From NCBI GenBank assembly GCA_009773515.1, contig WSXX01000006.1:62001-126000 (forward strand): 64,000 nt of DNA. Reading direction: 5' to 3'. The DNA is from Bacteroidota bacterium. Lineage in GTDB: Bacteria; Bacteroidota; Bacteroidia; Bacteroidales; Lentimicrobiaceae. Both the position numbers and the translations under genes were made by a program. This document shows, in pieces, positions 17,918 to 26,616 of this stretch (its first letter is position 1; every line of letters starts with the position of its first letter). Below the pieces are notes generated by a model. It was not told where the DNA came from. It saw nothing but the letters and a program-made list of their open reading frames with translations, and made no database searches.

Positions 17918-19072
17918 TCAATGAACCACAAGTTTATGTTTGTAACTAAAACTGTTTCCGGCAACGATAATAAGGTAGTAACCCGGTTTGAGCTGAGACA
18001 TATTCAGGGTGAGATTTTTATCTGCCTTGGTTATTTGTTCTGAATAAACCAATCTTCCTGATAAGTCGCTGATATTTATGATGCCCGAACGAACAGATTC
18101 CGGCAAAGTGATGTGCAGTTTGCCATCAATCAGCGGGTTGGGAAACACTTTGAAATCAGATTGCGAAATCTCAGTTGTTCCCACTCCTGTTCCTGGCCGG
18201 GAAAACTGTTTCACAAAATTCCATATTTCGCTGCTGGCAACAATATCTCTGTTTGTGATTCCAATTCCGGTAACGCCGGTTGATCCGGGCCAGGTATGAC
18301 CACCATTCAGAATTTTCAGAAGCATTACTTCTGACCCATCATCGCAAGGTGACCATGTAAAGCGTTGAACTGTAGAACCATCTGCAACCAGATCGGGCAA
18401 ATCTTCTATAACTGCAGTTGAAGGGCAGTTGTTAAAGTCGTTCCACAATTCAAGCACTTGATCTACAGACACATTTCCAAATCCTCCGTTATACGAAACT
18501 ACAAAATCAGAAGTACCGTGAATATGCAGAACCGGAATTTTTTCTGAAGGCTGGCAAAAACCCAAAGATGCACTTGTCATGGTGCCGGCAACAGGAGCAA
18601 TAGCAGCAATACGATCGGTCGCTTCACAAGCAAGACGGTAGCTCATAAATCCGCCATTTGAGAAACCTGTTGAATAAACACGCTCATAATCAATATTATA
18701 TCTGGAATGCAATGTATCCACCAAAGCCAAAAGAAAACCTACATCATCAGCCGTTGATCCTCCTGAAAACCCGACATTCCATGAATTTGAAATTCCATCG
18801 GGATAAACCACAACAAAACCGGCAGTATCAGCAATAGTGTTAAAATCGCTGAAAGTCATCATGGACTGGCCATTCTGGGTGTATCCGTGCAACGCCAGAA
18901 GCAGCGGAGATGGCTCGTTTTGTTGATATGATGCAGGTAAATAAACAGCATAAGTTCTGTTCAACCCATCAAAAGTGAAGCTGTCGGAGATAAGCTGCGA
19001 ATATGAGGCAGAACTATTAAATAGCAATGCAAAAGCAATTATTAAAAATCTGATTATCATAAGATGGTTCAT
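17918..19072 (-). CDS. Secreted PHB-depolymerase/feruloyl-esterase-like enzyme with type IX sorting tail
   Basis: A 384-residue alpha/beta hydrolase of the LpqC/poly-3-hydroxybutyrate depolymerase (CE1-like) family. Signal peptide 1-25; oxyanion region LALHGYTQNG near 60-70; nucleophile S138 in GFSNGG; acidic residue in HGTSD near 200 and His in GGHTWPG near 275. Residues about 305-384 (VFPNPLIDGKL ... LKPGYYLI) form a type A sorting domain, so it is exported through the type IX system. The substrate may be a polyester or a feruloyl/acetyl ester on polysaccharide; the sequence does not decide. It converges on the hexosaminidase gene. Confidence 0.88.
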   Translation of the reverse strand: MNHLMIIRFLIIAFALLFNSSASYSQLISDSFTFDGLNRTYAVYLPASYQQNEPSPLLLALHGYTQNGQSMMTFSDFNTIADTAGFVVVYPDGISNSWNVGFSGGSTADDVGFLLALVDTLHSRYNIDYERVYSTGFSNGGFMSYRLACEATDRIAAIAPVAGTMTSASLGFCQPSEKIPVLHIHGTSDFVVSYNGGFGNVSVDQVLELWNDFNNCPSTAVIEDLPDLVADGSTVQRFTWSPCDDGSEVMLLKILNGGHTWPGSTGVTGIGITNRDIVASSEIWNFVKQFSRPGTGVGTTEISQSDFKVFPNPLIDGKLHITLPESVRSGIINISDLSGRLVYSEQITKADKNLTLNMSQLKPGYYLIIVAGNSFSYKHKLVVH

Positions 19073-19208
19073 TGAGTTTGGAAAAAGTATATCAGTACGA
19101 ACAAAAATGAAAAGGATAAGTTATTAAAGGCAGTTGTTTTTGAATATTTCATTAATTTTAACCGGATTTTCCAGCTTCTTCGCAATTTTTAAGATTAAAT
19201 TACAAACC

Positions 19209-20321
19209 ATGAAATACAGGGTAAATGTACGAATTCTGGCGTTTTTCATTTCTATTTTTTTTATTGATGGGTTAACTTCTGATCTATCAGGTCAGAACCT
19301 GAAGCAAGGATTTCTCAAAGATGAATATGCCGAAATGTTGAGAATGGCGGTTGCTTCGGCCGATACTCCGTGGGTGAGCAAAAAAATGTTGCCAAAGGAG
19401 TTTGAACTGGCTTATCGCTCTCCGATTACCGGGCTCGACAATCGCTGGGACTTATGGGTCAACAACCAAAAAACGGCTGCAATAAGCATCAGAGGCACTA
19501 CCGGCACTCAGATAAGCTGGCTTGAAAATTTTTACGCAGCCATGATTCCGGCTTCAGGACAACTAAAACTGGATAACAACAGAAGTTTCAGTTATAAACT
19601 ATCCGATAACCCAGAGGCATCGGTGCATGCGGGATGGCTAATGGCAACTGGCTTTCTATCCGAAACCATCCTTCAAAAAATAGACTCTTGTTACAATCAA
19701 GGATACCGTAATTTCTATATTACCGGACATAGTCAGGGCGGCGCCATTTCATTTTTAATGACATCTTATCTGCTTCATCTTCAAAAAGAAGGTAAACTTC
19801 CGTCTGATATCCGGTTCAAAACCTATTGCAGCGCGGCTCCAAAACCGGGCAATCTTTTTTATGCATACGATTACGAATATCTGACACAAAACGGATGGGC
19901 ATTTAATGTTGTTAATTCTGCTGATTGGGTACCTGAAACTCCCCTATCGGTTCAAACAATCAGTGATTTTAACCCTTTAAATCCATTCTCAGATGTGAGC
20001 AGTACATTTCGAAAGCAAAAATTTCCAACGCGAATGGTAATGAAGCATGCTTTCAGGAATCTGGACAGACCAGCCCGCAAAACAGCAAGAAATTACAAAA
20101 AGTACCTGGGTAATTATGCCGGAAAAATGGCAGGAAAAGTGCATCCTGAATTGCAAATGCCTGATTATACGAACTCAAGTAATTATGTAAGAACAGGTAC
20201 AACAATTCTGCTTTATGCCGATGAGGTTTATTATCAGGTCTTTCCGAACAACTCAAAAAATGTATTTATACACCACATGGCAACGCCATATATGTATCTA
20301 TTGGGGAAACTGGAGGAATAG
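19209..20321 (+). CDS. Exported class 3 lipase-like protein
   Basis: A 370-residue protein with the class 3 lipase (triacylglycerol lipase) core: the nucleophile elbow is GHSQGG with S175, followed by a region resembling the family's PRVGN block (CSAAPKPGNLFYAY). The frame opens at a TTG at 19134, but the ATG at 19209 starts a proper signal peptide (MKYRVNVRILAFFIS), and is preferred. No sorting tail is present, so periplasmic or lipid-facing location is likely. It is divergent from the esterase gene; the two may serve related ester hydrolysis. Confidence 0.85.
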   Translation: MKYRVNVRILAFFISIFFIDGLTSDLSGQNLKQGFLKDEYAEMLRMAVASADTPWVSKKMLPKEFELAYRSPITGLDNRWDLWVNNQKTAAISIRGTTGTQISWLENFYAAMIPASGQLKLDNNRSFSYKLSDNPEASVHAGWLMATGFLSETILQKIDSCYNQGYRNFYITGHSQGGAISFLMTSYLLHLQKEGKLPSDIRFKTYCSAAPKPGNLFYAYDYEYLTQNGWAFNVVNSADWVPETPLSVQTISDFNPLNPFSDVSSTFRKQKFPTRMVMKHAFRNLDRPARKTARNYKKYLGNYAGKMAGKVHPELQMPDYTNSSNYVRTGTTILLYADEVYYQVFPNNSKNVFIHHMATPYMYLLGKLEE

Positions 20322-20354
20322 TAAATTATAAAGAATTGTATCAGGAAAGAGCCC

Positions 20355-20388
20355 AAAAAAAAACCCTTGTAAAGTAAATTACAAGGGG
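20355..20388 (-). terminator. Terminator of the tRNA-Leu pair
   Basis: On the minus strand CCCTTGTAA pairs with TTACAAGGG around a 6-nt loop, followed by nine Ts, directly downstream of tRNA-Leu(CAG). It can also end the plus-strand lipase transcript only weakly. Confidence 0.85.
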
Positions 20389-20395
20389 TTTATTG

Positions 20396-20479
20396 TGCCC
20401 GGAACAGGACTCGAACCTGCACGCACGTAAGTACACTAGTCCCTGAAACTAGCGCGTCTACCAATTCCGCCATCCGGGC
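20396..20479 (-). tRNA. tRNA-Leu (anticodon CAG)
   Basis: 84 nt in the leucine class II shape with a long variable arm. Acceptor GCCCGGA pairs with TCCGGGC, discriminator A. The anticodon stem CTAGT/ACTAG closes the loop TTCAGGG, giving CAG. The T arm contains GGTTCGAGTCC. CCA is not encoded. Confidence 0.95.
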
Positions 20480-20538
20480 AAAACTTTCTGATAAAAAAAT
20501 GCAGTCTTACGACTGCCACCGAACTAACTCGGATTTTG

Positions 20539-20622
20539 TGCCCAGGACAAGACTCGAACTTGCACATCCTTAAGGACACCAGCCCCTCAAGCTGGCGTGT
20601 CTACCAATTTCACCACCTGGGC
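20539..20622 (-). tRNA. tRNA-Leu (anticodon GAG)
   Basis: 84 nt, leucine class II shape, acceptor GCCCAGG/CCTGGGC with discriminator A. The anticodon stem CCAGC/GCTGG closes TTGAGGG, giving GAG. It lies 59 bp upstream of the CAG gene and is probably in the same transcript. Confidence 0.95.
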
Positions 20623-20633
20623 AAATGAGTGTG

Positions 20634-20641
20634 CAAATGTA
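20634..20641 (-). promoter_or_regulatory. -7 promoter box (TACATTTG) for the tRNA-Leu pair
   Basis: The minus strand reads TACATTTG (TANNTTTG), 11 bp upstream of the first tRNA base. Confidence 0.5.
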
Positions 20642-20708
20642 TAACTATTTTTTATTCACGCAACAGTAAAACTCAGTTTTTTTTAATTGTTTGTACCATT
20701 GATCCGTC

Positions 20709-20716
20709 TATATTTG
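20709..20716 (+). promoter_or_regulatory. -7 promoter box (TATATTTG) for the NRK-like kinase
   Basis: TATATTTG with a TTG 19 bp upstream as -33 candidate. The GTG start follows at 20769. Confidence 0.45.
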
Positions 20717-20768
20717 CCTAATGTTTTAACAAGCAATTCTTTAATTGAAGTTTTAGCTTAAAAAATCC

Positions 20769-21293
20769 GTGAAAAATAAAATTCCGAAATCCTGTTGCAT
20801 TGCGATTGGTGGAGTCAGCCGTTCAGGAAAAACCTTTCTTTCAGCCATGCTTGGCAGGTATCTGGAAAACTCCATCATTATACATCAGGACACTTATATC
20901 CCTCCTGAAAGTGAAATTCCATTGGTAAAAGACCACATTGATTGGGAAAGGCCGGAAGCCATCGACTGGATTTCTTTCGAAAATGCTATAATTGAAGCCC
21001 GAAAAACCATCAAATATGTTATTGTTGAAGGCTTATTCGTGTATTGGGATGAGAAAATAAATCAAAATTTTGACAAACACTTATTTATTACTCTCCCAAA
21101 ACCTGTTTTCGAAAAGCGAAAAAGAGAAGATCTGAGGTGGGGAGCAGAGCCGGATTGGTATATTGAACACATCTGGCAGGGTCATCTAAACTACGGATTG
21201 CTGCCCTCAACAATTCGCAACCCGCTAATAATTAACGGAGAAGAAGATTTTAACATGCACGACATCCTCAACAAGTTATATTTACCTGAATAA
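20769..21293 (+). CDS. Nicotinamide-riboside-kinase-like P-loop kinase
   Basis: A 174-residue P-loop kinase of the uridine/nicotinamide riboside kinase group. Walker A is GGVSRSGKT at residues 13-21; the HQDTYIPPESEIP segment near 40-50 closely resembles the substrate-binding QDDFFKPESEI of eukaryotic NRK1, and IVEGLF near 85 and the lid arginines (KRKRED) near 116 fit too. It would phosphorylate nicotinamide riboside in NAD salvage or a similar nucleoside. The start is GTG; no ATG precedes the Walker motif. No pnuC or other NAD gene adjoins it. Confidence 0.7.
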   Translation: MKNKIPKSCCIAIGGVSRSGKTFLSAMLGRYLENSIIIHQDTYIPPESEIPLVKDHIDWERPEAIDWISFENAIIEARKTIKYVIVEGLFVYWDEKINQNFDKHLFITLPKPVFEKRKREDLRWGAEPDWYIEHIWQGHLNYGLLPSTIRNPLIINGEEDFNMHDILNKLYLPE

Positions 21294-21355
21294 TTTTCAC
21301 TCCTGTTTTGGCTGAACACTTGTTTTAGCACAATACATACACAGGTAAGATTTTG

Positions 21356-21363
21356 TACCTTTG
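21356..21363 (+). promoter_or_regulatory. -7 promoter box (TACCTTTG) for the Na+/Ca2+ antiporter
   Basis: TACCTTTG (TANNTTTG) ends 26 bp before the ATG at 21390. Confidence 0.45.
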
Positions 21364-21389
21364 CCAACTTCAATCACAAAAATATTTTT

Positions 21390-22370
21390 ATGAGTGTATT
21401 TCTGTTTATTGTCGGAATGGTTTTATTGATTGCAGGGTCCAATTGGCTTGTTGATGGAGCTTCCAGCCTTGCCCGGCGCTTTAACATTTCTGATCTTGTT
21501 ATTGGTCTCACAATTGTAGCCTTTGGAACTTCATCTCCGGAACTCATTGTAAACCTGTTTGCTTCATTTAACGGAAATACTGACATTGCTATCGGAAATG
21601 TAGTCGGTAGTAATATTTTCAATACGCTGGTCATTCTTGGCCTTACAGCTATAGTTGCTCCTATTGCTGTAAAAAGTACAACAGTTTGGAAGGAAATTCC
21701 ATTCAGCATTCTGGCTGTTGTTGTAATGGCTTTTATGGCCAATGATATTTTTATAGACAGAAATTCGAGTGATACGATCTCCCGAATCGATGGTTTTATT
21801 CTGTTGTGCTTCTTCTCTATTTTTTTGGCCTACACTTTTGCCCTGGCAAAATCATCAGGGCCATTAATGGAAGTAACTGCTAAAGAAATGAGTGTGCTTA
21901 AGGCAATTATATTTATTACAACAGGTCTGACAGGTTTATTTTTTGGCGGCAAATTTCTGGTTGATGGTGCTGTAGATATCGCAAGATCTCTCGGGATCAG
22001 CGAAGCCGTTATCGGACTCACTGTTGTTGCTGCCGGCACATCCATGCCTGAACTGGCTACATCTGTTGTTGCTGCTTTTAAAAAGAAAAGCGATATTGCA
22101 ATCGGAAATGTGGTTGGTTCCAATATTTTCAATATTTTCTTTGTCCTTGGAATAAGCGCATCCATCAGGCCAATACCCCTTAACGAAAACAATTCGTCCA
22201 ATTTTGATATGATTTTCCTGACTATCATGAGTACGATAATGTTTGTTTTTATTTTTATGGGAAAAGAGAGAAAAATAAACAGACTAGAAGGTGCATTTTT
22301 CCTTCTGGCATTTGTAGCTTACACTTTGGTTCTTATTCTGGACACTGAAAGAGCATTTCCTTTCAGATAA
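21390..22370 (+). CDS. Calcium/sodium antiporter, YrbG family
   Basis: A 326-residue inner-membrane cation exchanger of the K+-dependent Na+/Ca2+ type. Two inverted halves of five helices each carry the ion-binding alpha repeats: GTSSPELIVN with GNVVGSNIFN in the first half, and GTSMPELATS with a second GNVVGSNIFN in the other. The paired Glu residues of these repeats are intact, so transport function is expected. Single gene with its own promoter. Exact ion preference cannot be read from the sequence. Confidence 0.93.
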   Translation: MSVFLFIVGMVLLIAGSNWLVDGASSLARRFNISDLVIGLTIVAFGTSSPELIVNLFASFNGNTDIAIGNVVGSNIFNTLVILGLTAIVAPIAVKSTTVWKEIPFSILAVVVMAFMANDIFIDRNSSDTISRIDGFILLCFFSIFLAYTFALAKSSGPLMEVTAKEMSVLKAIIFITTGLTGLFFGGKFLVDGAVDIARSLGISEAVIGLTVVAAGTSMPELATSVVAAFKKKSDIAIGNVVGSNIFNIFFVLGISASIRPIPLNENNSSNFDMIFLTIMSTIMFVFIFMGKERKINRLEGAFFLLAFVAYTLVLILDTERAFPFR

Positions 22371-22439
22371 AAATAGAATACATCAGAAACAAATTCAATC
22401 AAACAGTCTTCTGATCATTAATTCGGGAAGGTTTTTAAT

Positions 22440-22447
22440 TATCTTTG
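22440..22447 (+). promoter_or_regulatory. -7 promoter box (TATCTTTG) for the DUF4301 gene
   Basis: TATCTTTG (TANNTTTG) lies 64 bp before the ATG at 22512. Confidence 0.4.
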
Positions 22448-22511
22448 TTGCTGCAAGCTAAATGACATCATGATATAATTCAGATGTCAGCGAAATTTAA
22501 TTGAAATTTTT

Positions 22512-24062
22512 ATGTTTACACAAAACGACCAAAAACTGTTTCAGGCCAAAGGTATTGACATTGATACCATTGAACAGCAAATAGATAACTTCAAATCCGG
22601 CTTTCCTTTTGTCGAATTGATTGCACCGGCAACGATAGACAAAGGAATAAGAATTTTTTCTGAGCAGGAAATCGAAAAATTACTAAGCTTCTATGACAAA
22701 AATTCGGAAGACTACGAAATCCTTAAATTTGTCCCTGCATCAGGTGCTGCAAGCCGCATGTTCAAGCTTCTCTTTGAATTTCATGAAGCTTATAAAAAAG
22801 ATGATTCAGGAAAAGCGATATTTGAATCTGATAAGAGTTTTAATTCTGTTTTTAATTTTATAAGTAATATCCACAAATTCGCATTTTATTCTGATCTGAA
22901 ACAGATTCTGGCAGCCAACGACATAGATCTGGAAAGTAGCCTTAAAGACGGAGATTATGCTACAATAATTGAGTATTTGCTCGAAGACAAAGGATTGGGA
23001 TATGCAAATCTTCCAAAAGCACTTCTTAAGTTCCACAACTACGAAGACGGAAGCCGGATGGCAATGGAAGAACATCTGGTTGAAGGTGCTGAGTATTGTC
23101 AGAATAGTGATGGACGTGTGGCTATACATTTTACAGTTTCGCCCGAACACGCCGACAGGTTTATTGAGGAGATAAATCATGTTAAAGACAAGTATGAAAC
23201 ACTATTTGATGTCACCTACGAACTTACTTTCTCAATTCAGAAATCATCCACTGATACTATTGCAGTTGATATTAAAAACAAGCCGTTCAGAGATGAAAAT
23301 GACAATATTGTTTTTCGCCCGGGAGGTCATGGTGCTTTGATTGAAAACCTGAATGATCGCGAAGGTGAAGTTATTTTCATTAAAAATATCGATAATATTG
23401 TTCCTGATTCGCTTAAACCATCCACATATCAATACAAAAGGGTAATTGGCGGTTATCTTATGGAACTGAGAGATAAAATTTTCAGTTACTTAGATCGTCT
23501 TGAAGATGGCAACATCAGTGACAATGAGCTGAAAAAGATTATTGCTTTCGCAAAAGAAAAACTCTATCTTCAAACTTCAGAAGACTTTGATGAACTCAGT
23601 AAAATTGAAAAGGTTGATATACTTTTCACTAAACTGAACCGGCCAATCCGTGTATGTGGTATGGTGAAAAATGAAGGTGAACCTGGAGGAGGACCTTTCT
23701 GGATAAGAAATACTGACGGAGAAGTGTCACTTCAAATTGTTGAGTCATCCCAGATAGACATTGAAAATCCTGAACAAAAAGACATTTTCAGCAAATCAAC
23801 CCATTTTAATCCGGTGGATCTGGTTTGTTATGTAAGAGATTTTAATGGCGAGCAATTCGATCTGCGCGAATTTGTTGATCCTTCCACAGGTTTTATTTCC
23901 GTGAAATCGAAAGATGGCAGAGAATTGAAAGCACAGGAACTTCCTGGCTTGTGGAATGGTGCAATGGCAGATTGGACCACGGTTTTTGTTGAAGTGCCGA
24001 TTTTGACCTTTAATCCGGTTAAAACAATCAATGATCTTCTCAGAAAAGAGCATCAAGCCTGA
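22512..24062 (+). CDS. DUF4301 protein
   Basis: A 516-residue cytosolic protein of the DUF4301 family, found mainly in Bacteroidota and uncharacterised. The FVPASGAASRMFK segment near residue 75 and the FRPGGHGALIENLN segment near 270 are the most conserved-looking parts. They recall sugar nucleotidyltransferase substrate loops, so an NTP-transferase-like fold is possible; this is inference. It is followed 5 bp later by a small DUF1858 protein, so the pair is probably cotranscribed. Confidence 0.85.
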   Translation: MFTQNDQKLFQAKGIDIDTIEQQIDNFKSGFPFVELIAPATIDKGIRIFSEQEIEKLLSFYDKNSEDYEILKFVPASGAASRMFKLLFEFHEAYKKDDSGKAIFESDKSFNSVFNFISNIHKFAFYSDLKQILAANDIDLESSLKDGDYATIIEYLLEDKGLGYANLPKALLKFHNYEDGSRMAMEEHLVEGAEYCQNSDGRVAIHFTVSPEHADRFIEEINHVKDKYETLFDVTYELTFSIQKSSTDTIAVDIKNKPFRDENDNIVFRPGGHGALIENLNDREGEVIFIKNIDNIVPDSLKPSTYQYKRVIGGYLMELRDKIFSYLDRLEDGNISDNELKKIIAFAKEKLYLQTSEDFDELSKIEKVDILFTKLNRPIRVCGMVKNEGEPGGGPFWIRNTDGEVSLQIVESSQIDIENPEQKDIFSKSTHFNPVDLVCYVRDFNGEQFDLREFVDPSTGFISVKSKDGRELKAQELPGLWNGAMADWTTVFVEVPILTFNPVKTINDLLRKEHQA

Positions 24063-24067
24063 TAACG

Positions 24068-24292
24068 ATGGTTAAGCCCGATATTTCATCTGAAATAATG
24101 GTTGAGGATCTTATTAAATTTTATCCTGCTTCAAATGGATTCTTAAACAGCAGAGGACTTCACTGCATTATTTGCGGAGAACCTGTTTGGGGAAGTTTAA
24201 GAGAACTGGCGCTGGATAAAAAATTCTCAGAGGAGCAAATCTCAATACTTATAGCTGATCTTAAAGCACTTGTTGCTTCAGAATCTGTTTAA
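24068..24292 (+). CDS. DUF1858 small redox-disulfide-type protein
   Basis: A 74-residue protein of the DUF1858 family, whose members often stand beside or fuse to redox proteins. It has the usual N-terminus (I..EIMVEDLIKFYP) and a CxxC pair in CIICGE at about residues 36-39 that could form a disulfide or bind a metal. It lies 5 bp after the DUF4301 gene and its 3' end overlaps the convergent pdxH by 4 nt. Partner and function are unknown. Confidence 0.8.
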   Translation: MVKPDISSEIMVEDLIKFYPASNGFLNSRGLHCIICGEPVWGSLRELALDKKFSEEQISILIADLKALVASESV

Positions 24293-24924
24293 GGTGCCAA
24301 TCTTTCTTTAACCCAGGCATTGTTCTCATTTCGGAACCTGATCCGGTCATGCAACCTGCCTGGTCTCCCCTGCCAGAACTCTGCTTCTATGATTGTTACT
24401 GCATAACCTCCCCAATGTTCCGGACGTCTGATAGTTTCAACCTCCGGACTTTCAATCAATCTGATGTAAGCAGTTTCAAGCTGGCTGCGATCATTGATAA
24501 CCTGACTCTGGGGAGAAATTACGGCTCCTACCCTGCTCTCAATCGGTCTTGAATTAAAATATTCATCTGAGTCTCTTTCCGATATCTTTGATGCAATCCC
24601 GATAAATCTGACCTGCCTTTCCAGTTCGGGCCAAAAAAACAGCAAAGCCACCTGATTGTTTGAATCAATCTGATTTCCTTTCAAACTAAGGTAATTGGTA
24701 AAAAAATGTAATTTATTATCTGCTAATCCTTTAAGCAGAACTACCCTCGATGAAGGGCATCCGTTAGAATCACAGGTAGATAGTACCATTGCAGTCGGTT
24801 CCTGAACTGCTGCATTTATTGATTCGTGAAGCCACTTTTCAAAAAAAACAAGAGGTTCATCTCCAACTGTATGCTCATTTAAACTACCTTTTTCATACTG
24901 GAGCCTGATATCTGAAATTTTCAT
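24289..24924 (-). CDS. pdxH: Pyridoxamine 5'-phosphate oxidase
   Basis: A 211-residue FMN-dependent oxidase making pyridoxal 5'-phosphate from the pyridoxine or pyridoxamine phosphate. Family blocks are clear: PTAMVLSTCD, SSRVVLLKG, FFTNYLSLKG, RQVRFIG, and the C-terminal signature (RPEHWGGY ... EFWQGRPGRLHDRI). Length fits. Single gene, convergent with the DUF1858 gene. Confidence 0.96.
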   Translation of the reverse strand: MKISDIRLQYEKGSLNEHTVGDEPLVFFEKWLHESINAAVQEPTAMVLSTCDSNGCPSSRVVLLKGLADNKLHFFTNYLSLKGNQIDSNNQVALLFFWPELERQVRFIGIASKISERDSDEYFNSRPIESRVGAVISPQSQVINDRSQLETAYIRLIESPEVETIRRPEHWGGYAVTIIEAEFWQGRPGRLHDRIRFRNENNAWVKERLAP

Positions 24925-25071
24925 ATCTTTTTCCTAATCAAACAACTTCCGATTAATTGTGTTCATATTAGTACGACAAGACTACAATAATTGATTGAAT
25001 GAGATTCTTTCAATTTCACCTTTCTTTCTATACCCTGCTTTTAATACTCTTGGCAATAAGGCAGAAAGAAA

Positions 25072-25079
25072 TAACTTTG
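25072..25079 (+). promoter_or_regulatory. -7 promoter box (TAACTTTG) deciding the DUF1684 start
   Basis: TAACTTTG with a TTG 19 bp upstream. It lies inside the longest open frame (which begins at a TTG at 24995) and just before the ATG at 25106, so it favours the latter as the true start. Confidence 0.5.
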
Positions 25080-25105
25080 CTACAAATTCTACAAATTACT
25101 ACAAC

Positions 25106-25735
25106 ATGACACGGATAGCTGGTCACCTTGTTTTCTTTTTTTTAATCTTTTCTACCCTGCCTGGTCAGGGCCAAACATCTGTAAAGGTTTCGGATTTCAA
25201 AAAACAATTGCTGGAAGAAAGGGCATTGAAAGACGCCGACTTCAAAACCAGTGCCCAATCGCCAATTGATGACACAGAAAAAGCAGATTTTAAGAGGCTG
25301 AACTATTTCAAACCTTCAACTGCCTGGGTAATTAATGCACGAATTGAGAAATATCAGACTCCTGACACCATACAGATGCGAACCACCACAGAAAGACTTC
25401 CTCTGTACATTGTTTACGGAAAAGCCAGTTTCAACGTTAAAGGCAAAGTACACGAATTAACTGTGTTTCGAAATGTTGGCTTAATGAATAAACCAGGATA
25501 CGAAAATTACTTATTTATACCGTTTACGGATGAAACCACAGGAAATCAGACTTATGGCGGAGGACGTTACGTTGATGCTTACATTGAAGATTCCGAATTT
25601 TTGACCATAGACTTCAACAGGGCTTACAACCCTTACTGTGTTTACAACAAAAAATACAGCTGCCCAATACCTCCTTCCGGAAATCATTTATCCGTAAAAG
25701 TAAATGCAGGTGAGAAACTTTTCAGGAAAAAGTAA
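25106..25735 (+). CDS. Secreted DUF1684 protein
   Basis: A 209-residue exported protein of the DUF1684 family, of unknown function. Signal peptide at residues 1-22 (FFFLIFSTLPGQGQ). The conserved core is visible: YGKASFNVKGKVHELTVF, then the TYGGGRYVDA and NRAYNPYCVY blocks, followed by CPIPPSGN near the C-terminus. The ATG at 25106 is preferred to the TTG at 24995 because of the signal peptide and the -7 box between them. The outer-membrane protein follows 6 bp later. Confidence 0.85.
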   Translation: MTRIAGHLVFFFLIFSTLPGQGQTSVKVSDFKKQLLEERALKDADFKTSAQSPIDDTEKADFKRLNYFKPSTAWVINARIEKYQTPDTIQMRTTTERLPLYIVYGKASFNVKGKVHELTVFRNVGLMNKPGYENYLFIPFTDETTGNQTYGGGRYVDAYIEDSEFLTIDFNRAYNPYCVYNKKYSCPIPPSGNHLSVKVNAGEKLFRKK

Positions 25736-25756
25736 CAATTAATGAATGGAAATTTC

Positions 25757-26548
25757 ATGAAAAAGCTTCAACCCAAAAGGACACTGATAATTTTGCTATT
25801 TTTTGTAGCTCAATTAGCAGAATATGATAATATGCTTTCTGCCCAAAACAGTCAGCTGCAAAAAAATCTGATTATTGGAATTACACCTGGTGCGGTTTCA
25901 TATTTTGGAGACTTGAGTGTTTACGACTTTGAACCCATTAATAAACTTAGCAATGAAAGCGGTTTGGCAATTGACTTTTATGTGGGAAAAAAAATTGAAA
26001 GATATTTCGAGTTTGGGGTTTCCGCTACATTCGGTAAAGTCTCAAGTGCTAAACCTGAAGCAGATACTAAATTTCATAGTTCCTTTGCTGAATATGAGTT
26101 TTTAGTCAGGGCAAGTCTGGCTGATTTTATTCTGCCATACCGTTCCCTCGGGATTGATTTTGGGTTATTGACTGGTGCCGGCATATCACACAACAGGTCG
26201 GCAAGTTACAGAATATCAGATAATTCAATAATTCTCTCAAATGGACTTGATGCTGATAGAAACCGGAATGGAAAAGCACAAAATGATCCACACCTGATTG
26301 TGGGATACTATATTGCCTGGTCAATAAACAACAACTGGATTGTAGAGCACAAGATGTCAGGAAAATTTTTAACGACAGATAATTTTGATTCTTTTATCGG
26401 CTCTACCGGAATTAACGATCGATTGATCTTTACCGGATTGGGAGTAAAATACGTTATTAATCCATCTTTTACCATGAAATACCGCGATCTTCCATGTGCA
26501 GGATCAAGGGAATGGAAAAAATTCCAGATTAAAAAGAAAAAATACTAA
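25757..26548 (+). CDS. Predicted outer-membrane beta-barrel protein
   Basis: A 263-residue protein with a signal sequence followed by alternating amphipathic beta-strands (GITPGAVSYFGDLSVY, EFGVSATFGKVS, GLGVKYVINPSF), resembling the DUF6089-type barrels of Bacteroidota. The ATG at 25742 is five residues upstream (MNGNF); the ATG at 25757 (MKKLQPKRTLIILLF) begins a normal signal peptide. It follows the DUF1684 gene directly, so both probably belong to one transcript. No ligand can be assigned. Confidence 0.7.
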   Translation: MKKLQPKRTLIILLFFVAQLAEYDNMLSAQNSQLQKNLIIGITPGAVSYFGDLSVYDFEPINKLSNESGLAIDFYVGKKIERYFEFGVSATFGKVSSAKPEADTKFHSSFAEYEFLVRASLADFILPYRSLGIDFGLLTGAGISHNRSASYRISDNSIILSNGLDADRNRNGKAQNDPHLIVGYYIAWSINNNWIVEHKMSGKFLTTDNFDSFIGSTGINDRLIFTGLGVKYVINPSFTMKYRDLPCAGSREWKKFQIKKKKY

Positions 26549-26616
26549 AGGATAATCCTGCCTTGCAATCAAACCTTATCAGCATAGTCGCAATAGGGCT
26601 TTCAACCAAACAGCGC

